Assembly (NCBI GenBank): GCA_026708015.1
Contig: JAPOVT010000053.1
Span: 1 to 57,745, forward strand
Direction: 5' to 3'
From: a bacterium
Lineage (GTDB): Bacteria; Actinomycetota; Acidimicrobiia; Acidimicrobiales; Bin134
DNA: 57,745 bases
Shown: positions 16,069 to 25,267 of the stretch, piece by piece
How positions within the stretch are numbered: position 1 is the stretch's first letter
Layout: every line of letters begins with the position of its first letter
Made by a program: the position numbers and the translations under genes
Notes under the pieces: generated by a model
Told to the model about the DNA's origin: nothing
What the model saw: only the letters and a program-made list of their open reading frames with translations
Database searches by the model: none

Positions 16069-18267
16069 ATGATTTTTGGGCTCCGCCGCTCCGTAGTGGC
16101 TGCCACGCTGTTGGCGACCCTCGGAGCGGTGGTGCTCGCCGTGCTCACCTGGAAAGGCTCCCAGGTGACCAGCGAATCCTTCCTGGTTACCACCTACATC
16201 GGGCTCTTCCTCGGTGCGCTGTGGGCGATGTACGCCACCGGGCTGGTGGTGGTCTACACCACTACCGGGGTGTTCAACTTCGCCCAAGGCGCCATCGGGG
16301 TGTTCTCGGCGTTCCTGTACTGGGAGCTCCACGTGAACCGGGGCTGGCATTCCATCCTCGCCCTGTTCGTGGTGGTCTGCTTGTTCGCCCCAGCGCTGGG
16401 AGTGACGCTTGATGCGGTGATCATGCGGCGACTCCGCACCGCGTCGCTGGTGGTACAGCTCATGGTCACGGTGGCGATCATGGTGCTGTTGCTGTCGGTG
16501 GTTGGCGACATCTGGGAAGCCGATACACCACGACGAGTGCCTTATCTGTTCGGCATCAACAACGGCATCGACTTGGGTCCTTCGCAGCTTCCCTGGCACC
16601 GGCTCATCGTGTTCGCGGTGGCGATCGCCATTGCCGTGTCCATGCGTTTCCTGCTGCGCCGCACCCGTATCGGCACGGCCATGCGGGCGGTGGTGGACAA
16701 CCGGGAACTGGCCGCCCTCAACGGCGCCCGCCCCAACGTGGTGTCGTCCACGTCGTGGGCGCTGGGTTCCATGATGGGGGCGCTGGGAGGCATCCTCATC
16801 GCCCCCGAGCTGGGACTCGATCCCGCCACCCTCAACAACGTGGTGATCATCGCATTCGCGGCCGCCGCCTTCGGTGCCCTGCGGAACCTGCCCATGGCCG
16901 TGATTGGGGCCATGTTGATCGGGCTGTTGCGGGCCCACACCGGGGCATGGCTCGACTTCGGGCCCGACTTCCGCTTCGCTCACTTGGCTGTCGCTCCGCT
17001 GATCTTGCTGTTTGTGGTCGTCGCCTTGCCCCAGGCCCGCCTGGAGGTGGGTCGGTTGGCCCACCATCTCCGGCGTCACGAGCGCTACACCAAATGGTGG
17101 GAGGGGCTCTTCGGCTGCGGAGTGGTCATTCTGCTGGCGGTGGTGTTTTCCGGCGGGTGGCTGGACTTCGGCATTTGGGATCCAGGGGCGTGGGGGAGCA
17201 GAGAGCTGAACTCGGCCAACGAGGCCATGGCACTGGCCTTGATCGGCCTGTCCCTGGTTCCATTGATCGGCTGGGCCGGGCAGATCAACTTCGCGCCCTT
17301 GGCCTTTGCCGGATTCGGCGCGTTCGTCTACCTCAAGCTGGCCGGTGACACTGGCAACGGCTACTGGATTCTGCTGGTGGGCTTGCTGTGCGCCCCCCTG
17401 GGAGCGCTTGTCGCCCTGCCGGCTGCTCGATTACGGGGCTTGTACCTGGCCCTCATGACCATGGCTTTCGCCCAGGCCATGTCGCTGATCTTCTTCCCCC
17501 ACCCGTGGGTCATGCCCATCATCGGTACCGGACGGCAGTTCCCCCATATTGAGCTGTTCGGGGTCACGTTCGACGATCGCCGGGGCTTCTTCTTGCTGAT
17601 GGTGTGCGTTTTCGCCATCTTTGTGTACGGATTGGTGCTGTTGCGAAGATCCCGATACGGCCGAAGATGGATGGCCATCAACGACTCTCAGGCTGCCTCC
17701 GCCACCCTAGGCGTGCCAGTGGTGTGGACCAAGGTGGTGGTATATGCCGTATCCGCCTCCATGGCAGGAATCGCCGGAGTGTTCTGGGCCACGGTGTCGG
17801 GCAACGTCGACAGCGTGCAGGGGTTCGACCTGCTCATCGGATTCAACATCGTGCTGTTGGTCGCCGCTGCGGGGGTTTCCATCCCCATGGCCGGCATCTT
17901 TCTAATTTTCATCCCGCTGTTCAAAGGGTTCGGGCTGCGACTGGAAGATGCTGGGAACGTCGACTTCCTGGTAACGCTGCTCGACATAATGACCACCTAC
18001 GGTCCTGGCCTGATGGTGCTGGGCATGGTGTTCAACCCGCGGGGGGCCATCTTCGAGATGGGGCGAGGATTCTCGCCCATTCTGCCGTGGCGCAGCGACG
18101 CCCGTGCCGAGATCGCGGCCGAGAATGCCCAAAAGCGGGAGCCGGAGATCGGCGAGTTGGGCCTCGAGCGGCCCTTCACTCCCGAAGAGGTGATCGCCAT
18201 CGACCGCCGACTGGGGATCTTGGACGAAGTGGTACCGAAGGAGGGCTATGGCACTGCTCGAAGCTGA
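16069..18267 (+). CDS. fused LivH-LivM ABC permease
   Basis: 732 residues. The N-terminal half is LivH-like (TTTGVFNFAQGAIGVFSAF, then RTRIGTAMRAVVDN), the C-terminal half LivM-like (GWAGQINFAPLAFAGFGAFV and RRSRYGRRWMAIND). Both membrane subunits of a branched-chain-type importer are therefore on one chain, a common arrangement in Acidimicrobiia and some other actinobacteria. The gene overlaps the ATPase gene downstream by 20 bases. Confidence 0.88.
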   Translation: MIFGLRRSVVAATLLATLGAVVLAVLTWKGSQVTSESFLVTTYIGLFLGALWAMYATGLVVVYTTTGVFNFAQGAIGVFSAFLYWELHVNRGWHSILALFVVVCLFAPALGVTLDAVIMRRLRTASLVVQLMVTVAIMVLLLSVVGDIWEADTPRRVPYLFGINNGIDLGPSQLPWHRLIVFAVAIAIAVSMRFLLRRTRIGTAMRAVVDNRELAALNGARPNVVSSTSWALGSMMGALGGILIAPELGLDPATLNNVVIIAFAAAAFGALRNLPMAVIGAMLIGLLRAHTGAWLDFGPDFRFAHLAVAPLILLFVVVALPQARLEVGRLAHHLRRHERYTKWWEGLFGCGVVILLAVVFSGGWLDFGIWDPGAWGSRELNSANEAMALALIGLSLVPLIGWAGQINFAPLAFAGFGAFVYLKLAGDTGNGYWILLVGLLCAPLGALVALPAARLRGLYLALMTMAFAQAMSLIFFPHPWVMPIIGTGRQFPHIELFGVTFDDRRGFFLLMVCVFAIFVYGLVLLRRSRYGRRWMAINDSQAASATLGVPVVWTKVVVYAVSASMAGIAGVFWATVSGNVDSVQGFDLLIGFNIVLLVAAAGVSIPMAGIFLIFIPLFKGFGLRLEDAGNVDFLVTLLDIMTTYGPGLMVLGMVFNPRGAIFEMGRGFSPILPWRSDARAEIAAENAQKREPEIGELGLERPFTPEEVIAIDRRLGILDEVVPKEGYGTARS

Positions 18268-19012
18268 GCATGTGGTAATGCGCTTTGGCGGCGTGGTGGC
18301 CCTTGACGACGCCTCAGTGGACATCGACCCCGGCGAGGTTACCGGCCTCATCGGCCCCAACGGCGCGGGCAAGACCACGCTGTTCAACGTGGTCACCGGT
18401 TTGCTGCCCCCCACCGGCGGCAGCGTGAAATTCGACGGCATCGACATCACTCGGGCCACCGTGGCCAAGCGATCGCAGATGGGCATCGCCCGCACCTTCC
18501 AGAAGCTGGAGGCGTTCAACACGCTTAGCGCGTTCGACAACGTGCGGGTTGCGGTGGAGCAGAACCACCGCGCCAAGTGGAAGCATCGGCGGGTCAACGA
18601 CGTGGCCCATGAGATGCTGGGCAAGGTGGGCCTTGACGAAGTAGCCGATGTGACCGTGGGCACCCTTCCCACCGGCAGCGCCCGACTGGTCGAGTTGGCC
18701 CGGGCTCTGGCTTGTCGGCCCCGGGTGCTCTTGCTGGACGAACCGTCGTCGGGTTTGAACGAAGAGGAGACATCTTCCATTGGTCAGCTTCTGCTGGAAC
18801 TGGTGGCCGACAAGGACAACGATCTTGCGGTGTTGCTGGTGGAGCACGACATGAGCTTCGTGATGGGGGTGTGCGCCCGCATCCATGTTCTGGACTTCGG
18901 CAAGATCATCGCGGTGGGCACGCCCATTGAGGTGCAGGCCGACTCCGCGGTTCGGGCTGCCTATTTGGGGAGCGACGAATTCCGGGGGGCCTATGTGGGG
19001 GTCGACGAATGA
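18248..19012 (+). CDS. livG: LivG-type ABC ATPase
   Basis: 254 residues. Walker A GPNGAGKTTL (about 36-45), Walker B VLLLDEPSSGL, and the LivG-specific FQKLEAFNTLSAFDNVRVA segment. The signature motif is degenerate (LPTGSARLVELARAL in place of LSGGQ), as usual for LivG. It forms a heterodimer with LivF. It is the only LivG-type ATPase in the window, which matters because the second transporter cluster lacks one. Confidence 0.9.
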   Translation: MALLEAEHVVMRFGGVVALDDASVDIDPGEVTGLIGPNGAGKTTLFNVVTGLLPPTGGSVKFDGIDITRATVAKRSQMGIARTFQKLEAFNTLSAFDNVRVAVEQNHRAKWKHRRVNDVAHEMLGKVGLDEVADVTVGTLPTGSARLVELARALACRPRVLLLDEPSSGLNEEETSSIGQLLLELVADKDNDLAVLLVEHDMSFVMGVCARIHVLDFGKIIAVGTPIEVQADSAVRAAYLGSDEFRGAYVGVDE

Positions 19013-19725
19013 GCAACGAGTCGGCAACCCCGCTGTTGGAATTGGTCGGCATCCGGGCCGGCTACGGCACCATCGACGTGCTTCATGGGGTGGACCTGCG
19101 GGTCATGCCCGGCCAGGTGTATGCCCTCTTGGGGCCCAACGGCGCTGGCAAGACCACCACTCTGGGGGTGGCCAGCGGCCAGATCCAGCCCCATGCCGGT
19201 TCAGTGCTGCTCGACGGCCACGAGGTGAACGGGGTCTCCCCCGATCGATTGGCCCGAGCCGGGGTGTGCCTTATCCCGGAAGGTCGAGGCATTTTTCCCA
19301 ATCTCACCGTGGCAGAGAACCTGCGGATGAGCACTTACGCTGGTGTGTCCTACAAGGAGGTACAGGAACGGGCATTCGCCCAATTCCCCCGCTTGCAGGA
19401 GCGCCGCAACCAGATGGCAGGCACCCTGTCGGGAGGCGAGCAGCAGATGCTGGCCATGTCCCGGGCGCTGTCCACCGATCCGGCCATCTTGATGTTGGAC
19501 GAACTATCCATGGGGTTGGCGCCCATCATCGTGGAGGAGCTCTACGAGCAGGTGGCCACCCTGGCTGAAGCCGGGCTGTCCATCCTGATCGTGGAGCAGT
19601 TTGCCCAAGCGGTTCTTGGTGTGGCCAATGAGGCCGCCATAATGCTCCATGGCAAAATCCTGCGCACGGGCCCGCCCGAAGAGATCGCAGAAGAATTGAC
19701 CGCCGCCTACCTAGGCATGTCCTGA
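19009..19725 (+). CDS. livF: LivF-type ABC ATPase
   Basis: 238 residues. Walker A GPNGAGKTTT, signature LSGGEQQMLAMSRAL, Walker B ILMLDELSMGLAP, plus the LivF mark PEGRGIFPNLTVAENL. Starts with ATGA overlap at the end of the LivG gene. Powers import together with LivG and the LivH-LivM fusion. Confidence 0.92.
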   Translation: MSNESATPLLELVGIRAGYGTIDVLHGVDLRVMPGQVYALLGPNGAGKTTTLGVASGQIQPHAGSVLLDGHEVNGVSPDRLARAGVCLIPEGRGIFPNLTVAENLRMSTYAGVSYKEVQERAFAQFPRLQERRNQMAGTLSGGEQQMLAMSRALSTDPAILMLDELSMGLAPIIVEELYEQVATLAEAGLSILIVEQFAQAVLGVANEAAIMLHGKILRTGPPEEIAEELTAAYLGMS

Positions 19726-19734
19726 GGAGACACC

Positions 19735-20094
19735 ATGAGTGATGCAACCGACGCTGCGGGCGACAGCAGCCGCCTCGAAGAGTTCCACCAAGAGGTGACC
19801 AAGCTCCGGGCTTCCGGTGGCCGGGCCAACCCCGACCGCTGGGTATTCCGCATCGGGTTGATCTTTACCATTGTCGGGCTGGCCTTCACCTTGGTCTCGT
19901 TCGTCATGACCGGCGGGGCTTCGAACGCTGTCAACCACCTCGATCTGATCGTGTCGGCCATATTCGGGCTCAGCCTCACGTTCATCGGCTTGGTGATGAT
20001 CGCAGTCAGCTCCTTCAAGCGCTTCATGCGCTACTGGCTGGTTCGCCTCGTCTACGAATACCGAGAGCAGACCGACCGGGTGGTGGGCCGCTAG
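19735..20094 (+). CDS. small two-helix membrane protein
   Basis: 119 residues with an acidic soluble N-terminus (about 40 residues), two transmembrane helices (roughly 42-63 and 72-93) and a basic amphipathic tail. A GAGGAG site precedes the ATG and the gene follows LivF by nine bases, so it belongs to the transporter operon. Family and role not recognised; it could be a transporter accessory. Its stop overlaps that of the convergent oxidoreductase. Confidence 0.7.
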   Translation: MSDATDAAGDSSRLEEFHQEVTKLRASGGRANPDRWVFRIGLIFTIVGLAFTLVSFVMTGGASNAVNHLDLIVSAIFGLSLTFIGLVMIAVSSFKRFMRYWLVRLVYEYREQTDRVVGR

Positions 20095-21284
20095 CGGTAT
20101 TCCTCAGGTCGGGGAACGTCGTAGAGCGGGTCGGGGGTCATCTCCAGCGGGCCGCCGTATTCGATTCGCTGGCGAGTGCTGCGGTGCAGCGGGTCTTTGT
20201 CCAGCTTGGGAATAACGTGGGCGCCGAACAGGCGGATGGTCTCGAGGCAGACCTCATGGCTGAGCTGAATGGGGAGGCCGAACGACACCTGGTCGCAGCC
20301 GATCTCGTCGTAGCGCTTCACCTGTTCCAACACCTCGTCGGGGTCGCCGCACAACAGGAACCCCGCGGCGATGCGCTCCTCCACGTCTTCGATGGTCGGC
20401 TCGGGCACCAACTCGGGGTACACCGGCAGGCCTTCGGGCTTGGGGAAGGTGTCGTGGTATTTGAACACCAGTGACTGGAGGTAGCTGAGCTGCATCTGCT
20501 CGCACACCACCCGGCGGGCCTCCTGGCCGTCTTCCAGGCACACCAGGCCGTTGGCGATCATCACATTGTCGTTCACGTATTCGCCGGCGGGCTCGGCATG
20601 GGGGATGGCGTTCTTGTAGGCCTCCACATGGGGGGCCATGTCGTAGATGGCCGACACGTTGAACCCCAGTACACCGAGTCCGTGGCGAGCGGCCTTCTCA
20701 TAGGTGGGGGTGTTGCCCGCCGCCACCCACATGGGCGGGTGGGAGTGGCAGTAGGGCTTGGGGAGCACGTTGAACGCGCCCCAGGTGCCGGTCTCGGGGG
20801 TCTGGAAGGCGGTGCCGTCGGGGTGCGAGTAAGCGGTGCTGCCCCATATCTTCTTGAACTCCCAGATCACCTCGTCCCAGTTGGTTTTGGTCTCCAACGG
20901 GTCGATGCCGAAGCCGCCGATCTCGTGGCTGCCCGCCCCTCGGCCGGTGCCGAACTCGAACCGGCCCTTGCTCATGTGGTCGAGCATGGCCACCCGTTCG
21001 GCCAGCTTGATGGGGTGGTTCACGATGGGGTTCAGGTTGAAGATGCCCGACCCCATGTGGATCTGTGAGGTCTGGGCGAAGGAGTAGGCCATGAACACCT
21101 CGCTGGCTGAGGTGTGGGAGTAGTCCTCCAGGAAGTGGTGCTCGCTCACCCAGATGTACTTCCAATTGTGCTGGTCGGCGACCCGCACCATCTCCAGTTC
21201 GTTCTCAAAGGCCTGGTGCTCCCAGTAGGGGCTCCGGGCCCCACCCCGACGAGGTGATCCCTGCAAGAAAATGGCGAACTCCAC
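20091..21284 (-). CDS. LLM-class flavin-dependent oxidoreductase
   Basis: 397 residues from the GTG at 21284, which follows GGGAGGAG; a longer frame to 21470 lacks family similarity in its extra 62 residues. The bacterial-luciferase fold is shown by VWVSEHHF-like WVSEHHFLEDY, MGSGIFNLNP, RFEFGTGRGAGSHEIGGFGID and a C-terminal LCGDPDEVLEQVKRYDEIG. These TIM-barrel enzymes use FMN or F420 for monooxygenation or hydride transfer. Its position between two uptake systems suggests a catabolic step. Confidence 0.87.
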   Translation of the reverse strand: MEFAIFLQGSPRRGGARSPYWEHQAFENELEMVRVADQHNWKYIWVSEHHFLEDYSHTSASEVFMAYSFAQTSQIHMGSGIFNLNPIVNHPIKLAERVAMLDHMSKGRFEFGTGRGAGSHEIGGFGIDPLETKTNWDEVIWEFKKIWGSTAYSHPDGTAFQTPETGTWGAFNVLPKPYCHSHPPMWVAAGNTPTYEKAARHGLGVLGFNVSAIYDMAPHVEAYKNAIPHAEPAGEYVNDNVMIANGLVCLEDGQEARRVVCEQMQLSYLQSLVFKYHDTFPKPEGLPVYPELVPEPTIEDVEERIAAGFLLCGDPDEVLEQVKRYDEIGCDQVSFGLPIQLSHEVCLETIRLFGAHVIPKLDKDPLHRSTRQRIEYGGPLEMTPDPLYDVPRPEEYR

Positions 21285-21340
21285 GACGCTCCTCCCTCTG
21301 TCGCTGCGCCCGCAGACTACTCGCCGGTTTCTTGGCAGGC

Positions 21341-22330
21341 TCAGCCCGACGAGAGGTCGAGAACTACCCGGCCGATCACCTCTCTGGACTCCAGGGCGGC
21401 CATGGCCTCGGGAAGTTCTTCGAACCGATAGGAGGCCGTGACCACCGAGTTGATACTGCCCGCATCCCACAACGCGCTGAGCTCGCGGTGGTCGGCCTGC
21501 CTCTCCTCCCGGCTATAGCGGGCCGGGATGGCTCCCACCACCGAGTAGTTGCGCTGCACGACGTGGCGGACGTTCACCGGCGCCCACTCGCCGCTGGCGA
21601 AACCAATGAGCACGATGCGGGCGTCGCGGGCCACGCACCGGGTAGCGGCGGTGTAGGCGTCGCCCCCCACCGGGTCATACACCATGTCTACCCCTCGTCC
21701 ATCGGTCAGTTCCATGACCGCGGCGGCGATATCGCCTTCCCGATGGTCCACCGTCTGGTGGGCGCCGAAACCCGCCGCCGCCTCGCAGCGCTCCGGACCA
21801 CCGGCCACGGCTATCACCCTCGCGCCCAGTGCGGCCCCCAGCGAACAGGCTGCGGCTCCGGTGCCGCCGGCCGCGCCGAGCACCAGCAGGGTCTCCGCCG
21901 CCGCTAGTCCGCCCCGTCGGACTAGGCCTATCCAGGCCGTGTGGTAGGGGATCAGGAATCCGGCCGCGGCGGCGTCGTCCATGGAGTCGGGCACGGTGAA
22001 CCACGAGTGGCCCAGGCCCAGGCACTGTTCGGCAAAACCACCGTCGCCGGTTTGGAAGGAGGTGACGGTCATCACCTGTTGACCGGGCTCCAGTTCCACC
22101 CCGTCGCCCGCCTGGACCACCGTCCCACACACCTCTTGGCCTGAAGTGAACGAACCCTCCTTCGGTGCCAGCGGGTACGTCCCCTTGCACATGAAGACGT
22201 CGGGCAGGCCGACACCCACCGCGCCCACCTCCATCAGAAACGTCCCCTCCCGAAGATCGGGCACGGGCTTGTCGATCAGCCGAAGCACCTCACCCGGCAC
22301 CCCCGTACCTTCAACCACCCAAGCTTTCAT
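21341..22330 (-). CDS. MDR-family NADPH:quinone reductase-like oxidoreductase
   Basis: 329 residues from the ATG at 22330 (MKAWVVEGTGVPGEVLRL, the usual QOR start). Zinc-site residues are lacking. Cofactor loop LVLGAAGGTGAAACSLG and the substrate-site DMVYDPVGGD motif fit the zeta-crystallin/QOR branch, which reduces quinones or enoyl compounds with NADPH. It sits 56 bases upstream of the LLM gene on the same strand, likely one operon. Confidence 0.86.
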   Translation of the reverse strand: MKAWVVEGTGVPGEVLRLIDKPVPDLREGTFLMEVGAVGVGLPDVFMCKGTYPLAPKEGSFTSGQEVCGTVVQAGDGVELEPGQQVMTVTSFQTGDGGFAEQCLGLGHSWFTVPDSMDDAAAAGFLIPYHTAWIGLVRRGGLAAAETLLVLGAAGGTGAAACSLGAALGARVIAVAGGPERCEAAAGFGAHQTVDHREGDIAAAVMELTDGRGVDMVYDPVGGDAYTAATRCVARDARIVLIGFASGEWAPVNVRHVVQRNYSVVGAIPARYSREERQADHRELSALWDAGSINSVVTASYRFEELPEAMAALESREVIGRVVLDLSSG

Positions 22331-22396
22331 GGCCCCAAGCATTCCCCACCTGGCCTGAAGTCCACCAGCCGACCACCGAAGTGCCAAGCTACCCCT

Positions 22397-23209
22397 ATGG
22401 CTGACCGCTATGGGCTGGAAACCATCGCCACCGGGCTAGACAGCGGGGTGCTCACCGCCACGTTGAATCGTCCCGATCGGGGCAACGGCCTCAACAAGCA
22501 AATGCACTTGGACCTGCGGGACCTGTATCGCCGCATCGCCGAGGACTCCGATGTGCGGACGGTGGTACTCACCGGGGCGGGGCGTTCGTTCTGCGTGGGG
22601 GCCGATTTCGCGGTGATGGAAGAGAATCTGGAAACTGGCTATCCCGAGGGCCGTCCCGACCTGCTCGACGACGGCATCGACATCGCCCGGGGGGCGCTGC
22701 GGGTCCGCCAGCCCATGGTGGCCGCGGTAAACGGCCACGCAATCGGGCTGGGCGCGTCGCTGGCCCTGTTCTGCGACGTCGTCTACATGAGCGATGCGGC
22801 CCGAATCGGAGACCCCCATGTGAACGCCGGGTTGGTGGCCGGGGACGGGGGAGCGGTGCTGTGGCCGCTATTGGTGGGACTCAACCGGGCCAAGGAACTG
22901 CTCATGACCGGCGACCTGTTGGTAGCCGACCAGGCCGAGCGATTCGGGCTGGTCAACCACGTGGTCCCGGCCGACGAAGTGCTGGCGTCGGCTGTCGCAA
23001 TGGCCCAACGGCTGGCCGCCGGACCCCGCCACGCCATCGAGTTCAACAAGCGGCTGTGCAACAAGGAGCTGGAAGACCGGGTCAACCGCCTCTACGACCT
23101 GGCCTTCGCGCTGGAGGCCATCACCTTCGACACCGACGACCACCGGGAGGCGGTGGACGCCTTCTTGAACAAGCGTACTCCGAACTTCGACCGCGGCGAC
23201 AAGGGCTGA
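22397..23209 (+). CDS. enoyl-CoA hydratase/isomerase family protein
   Basis: 270 residues. Crotonase-fold signatures: AGRSFCVGADF (oxyanion-hole strand), NGHAIGLGASLALFCDVVYMSD and GDGGAVLWPLLVG. The residues at the two usual hydratase Glu positions are not clearly conserved, so the reaction (hydration, isomerisation or hydrolysis of an acyl-CoA) is open. It starts 66 bases from the divergent MDR gene. Confidence 0.87.
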   Translation: MADRYGLETIATGLDSGVLTATLNRPDRGNGLNKQMHLDLRDLYRRIAEDSDVRTVVLTGAGRSFCVGADFAVMEENLETGYPEGRPDLLDDGIDIARGALRVRQPMVAAVNGHAIGLGASLALFCDVVYMSDAARIGDPHVNAGLVAGDGGAVLWPLLVGLNRAKELLMTGDLLVADQAERFGLVNHVVPADEVLASAVAMAQRLAAGPRHAIEFNKRLCNKELEDRVNRLYDLAFALEAITFDTDDHREAVDAFLNKRTPNFDRGDKG

Positions 23210-23211
23210 CT

Positions 23212-23952
23212 GTGGCCAACCACAAGCTCTACATCCACGAGTTCATCGACATCATCGGCCATAACCGGGCCAACTACATGCACCACATGACGGCCAACTG
23301 GTCGCCCATCGCCCAAGACGAGCGCGACCAGCTCTGCTACGGGGTGTGGGCCATCGTCGGCACCACCAGGGGTTGGCCGCAGGTGCTGAATCTGTGGGAG
23401 GAGGACGGCTGGGACGGCATGGCAACCTCGTTCCGCCTCGAGTGCCAGGGCGCTGGGGCCCAAGACCCCAAGTTGGCCAAGTGGTGGGCGCAGGCGGCCA
23501 ACTACCGGCGCTCGGGCACCGACCGCTTGCTGGTGCCCGCGCCGTGGACCCGGACTATTGAGGAACTGTGCGCCGACGGGGTGACCGGCGAGTGCTACGC
23601 CCACGAGCAGGTGAGCCTCAAGCGAGGAGCATCAGCCGAATTCTTGGAGCGGGTGCGAACCGACGCCGTCGCCGCCTATGAGCCTTTCGGCTGGGAGCTG
23701 GCCGGAGCATGGGAGACGGCCATGGTGGCCGACGACGAGGCCTTTTTGCTGTGGGCCATCCCCACCTGGGGGGCGTGGGCCGAATTCGAAAAGGCCCAGC
23801 GCACCGATCAGGGACTGGCCCAGTGGAGGGCCGCGGTGGACGACCTGGTGGAGGGCTGGCACCGGTTCCTTCTAGTGGACGCCCCGCTGTCTCCGTTCCG
23901 CACCGGCCGCCAACCAGCCCGCGGCGACCGGATCGACTACGAGGACCTCTGA
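23212..23952 (+). CDS. NIPSNAP-like protein
   Basis: 246 residues from the GTG at 23212, two bases after the hydratase stop. Two repeats of a dimeric alpha/beta-barrel fold are suggested by YIHEFIDIIGHNRANYMH and a second half beginning around CYAHEQVSLKRGASAEFLERV; both contain a Tyr/His then Arg/Lys pattern typical of NIPSNAP domains. The biochemical role of such proteins in actinobacterial catabolic clusters is unclear. Coupled spacing says it works with the hydratase. Confidence 0.65.
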   Translation: MANHKLYIHEFIDIIGHNRANYMHHMTANWSPIAQDERDQLCYGVWAIVGTTRGWPQVLNLWEEDGWDGMATSFRLECQGAGAQDPKLAKWWAQAANYRRSGTDRLLVPAPWTRTIEELCADGVTGECYAHEQVSLKRGASAEFLERVRTDAVAAYEPFGWELAGAWETAMVADDEAFLLWAIPTWGAWAEFEKAQRTDQGLAQWRAAVDDLVEGWHRFLLVDAPLSPFRTGRQPARGDRIDYEDL

Positions 23953-23990
23953 ACGCGATCTCCTGCGGGCAATCGACTACGAGGATCTCT
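23932..23990 (+). repeat. 19-bp direct repeat echoing a gene end
   Basis: ATCGACTACGAGGACCTCT at 23932-23950, the last codons of the NIPSNAP-like gene, recurs at 23972-23990 with one change. Spacing is 40 bases. Similar in kind to the echo after the DMT gene at 11.6 kb. Confidence 0.6.
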
Positions 23991-23996
23991 AGCGGC

Positions 23997-25163
23997 TTAG
24001 ACCGCGATCTTGTAAAGCTTGGCGGCGTTGTCCTGGAGCACCTTGCGGGCCACGTCGTCGTCCACGTCGGCCAAGGCGTTGGACGCCTGCTCGAGGCCGA
24101 AGGGGTAGAGGCAGGTGGGGTGGGGGAAGTCGGTCTCGAACAGCACGTTGTCGGGGCCGATCTGGTTGATGAGTTTGTCTGGGGACAGGTCCTCGAACCA
24201 GTAACAGCCGTACATCTGGCGGCGGAAGTACTCGCTGGGGCTCAGGCTGAACTGGGCCTGCACGTCGGTAGTGAGCTGGTCCATCTGGTAGTCCAGCGAC
24301 TCCAGCACAAACGGGATCCAGCCGACTCCCGACTCCACCGACACGATCTTGAGCGTGGGGTGGCGTTCCAGCACGCCGGAGAAGATCAGGTTGGCCAGCA
24401 CCCGGGCGTTGGTCAGATACATCATGGCTGAGCCGATGGCCAGCTTCTGGTCGTCGCCCTGCGATGGCCACGGCGAGGTGCCGAACCAGCCCATCGAGCT
24501 CTCGCTAGCCCCGATGTGGAAGTTCACCGGCAACTCGTGGTCGCAGCAGAACTCCCACAGCGGCCGCCACGCCTCCTCGCCCAGATCGGGCAGTCCCCGG
24601 AGTTGGGGGTCGCTGCACATCACCAGGCCCCGCAAGCCCAAGCCGACGATGCGCTCGGCCTCGGCCAGCGATCCCTCTATGTCCCACCACGGGATCAGCC
24701 CCATGGGGAACAGCCGCTCGCCGGAGTTCTCCTGGATCTCGGCCATGGCGTCGTTGTACACCGACACACACAGGCGCTTGAGTTCCACGTCCTCGATCTG
24801 GCCGAACTTCTGGCTGCCGAAACCGGCCAGGTTGGGGTAGATGATCTGAGCGTGGATGCCGATCTGGTCCATGACCTCCACCCGGGCGTCCATGTCGTAG
24901 GCACCGGGATGGACTTCGTCGATGGTCCAGCCCATGAATTCGGTGCCTAGGGCCTTACTGCCGTCAGGACGCACCACCCCGCTGGCGGTGGCGAAGCCCA
25001 GGGTCTCACCGTCGAGGACCCAATGGGGCCGTCCGTCCACATCGGCCACCTTCGGGAGGCGGTCGACGTAGTCCGCCGGCGCCCGGCTGCTCCACAGGTC
25101 GTGGGGCTCGGTCAAGTGGGTGTCGACGTCGATAACTCGGATCTGATCTCGCGTTGCGGCCAT
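23997..25163 (-). CDS. amidohydrolase-2 family metal-dependent hydrolase
   Basis: 388 residues from the ATG at 25163; a longer frame to 25226 is possible but the conserved start IRVIDVDTHLTEP follows this ATG closely. Metal ligands: DTHLTEP (the HxE-type variant at the first strand), NFHIG, and FETDFPHPT near the C-terminus. The family includes ACMSD/gamma-resorcylate-type decarboxylases and ring-cleavage hydrolases; members in actinobacterial catabolic clusters often act on carboxylated aromatic or terpenoid substrates. Exact reaction unknown. Confidence 0.84.
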   Translation of the reverse strand: MAATRDQIRVIDVDTHLTEPHDLWSSRAPADYVDRLPKVADVDGRPHWVLDGETLGFATASGVVRPDGSKALGTEFMGWTIDEVHPGAYDMDARVEVMDQIGIHAQIIYPNLAGFGSQKFGQIEDVELKRLCVSVYNDAMAEIQENSGERLFPMGLIPWWDIEGSLAEAERIVGLGLRGLVMCSDPQLRGLPDLGEEAWRPLWEFCCDHELPVNFHIGASESSMGWFGTSPWPSQGDDQKLAIGSAMMYLTNARVLANLIFSGVLERHPTLKIVSVESGVGWIPFVLESLDYQMDQLTTDVQAQFSLSPSEYFRRQMYGCYWFEDLSPDKLINQIGPDNVLFETDFPHPTCLYPFGLEQASNALADVDDDVARKVLQDNAAKLYKIAV

Positions 25164-25221
25164 GCCCAAGTCTGGCACGATCTTGCCCTTGATTGCCCAG
25201 CGAATGTACTGATCAGAGCAG

Positions 25222-25235
25222 GCCACTAGAGTGGC
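25222..25235. promoter_or_regulatory. inverted repeat in a divergent promoter region
   Basis: GCCACT-AG-AGTGGC, six-base perfect arms, lies between the divergent amidohydrolase and LivH-LivM-LivF genes (25164-25267). A candidate operator coordinating uptake and breakdown; no regulator is adjacent. Confidence 0.35.
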
Positions 25236-25267
25236 GCAGGTCGAATAGTCCAGGGGGAAATAATCGG

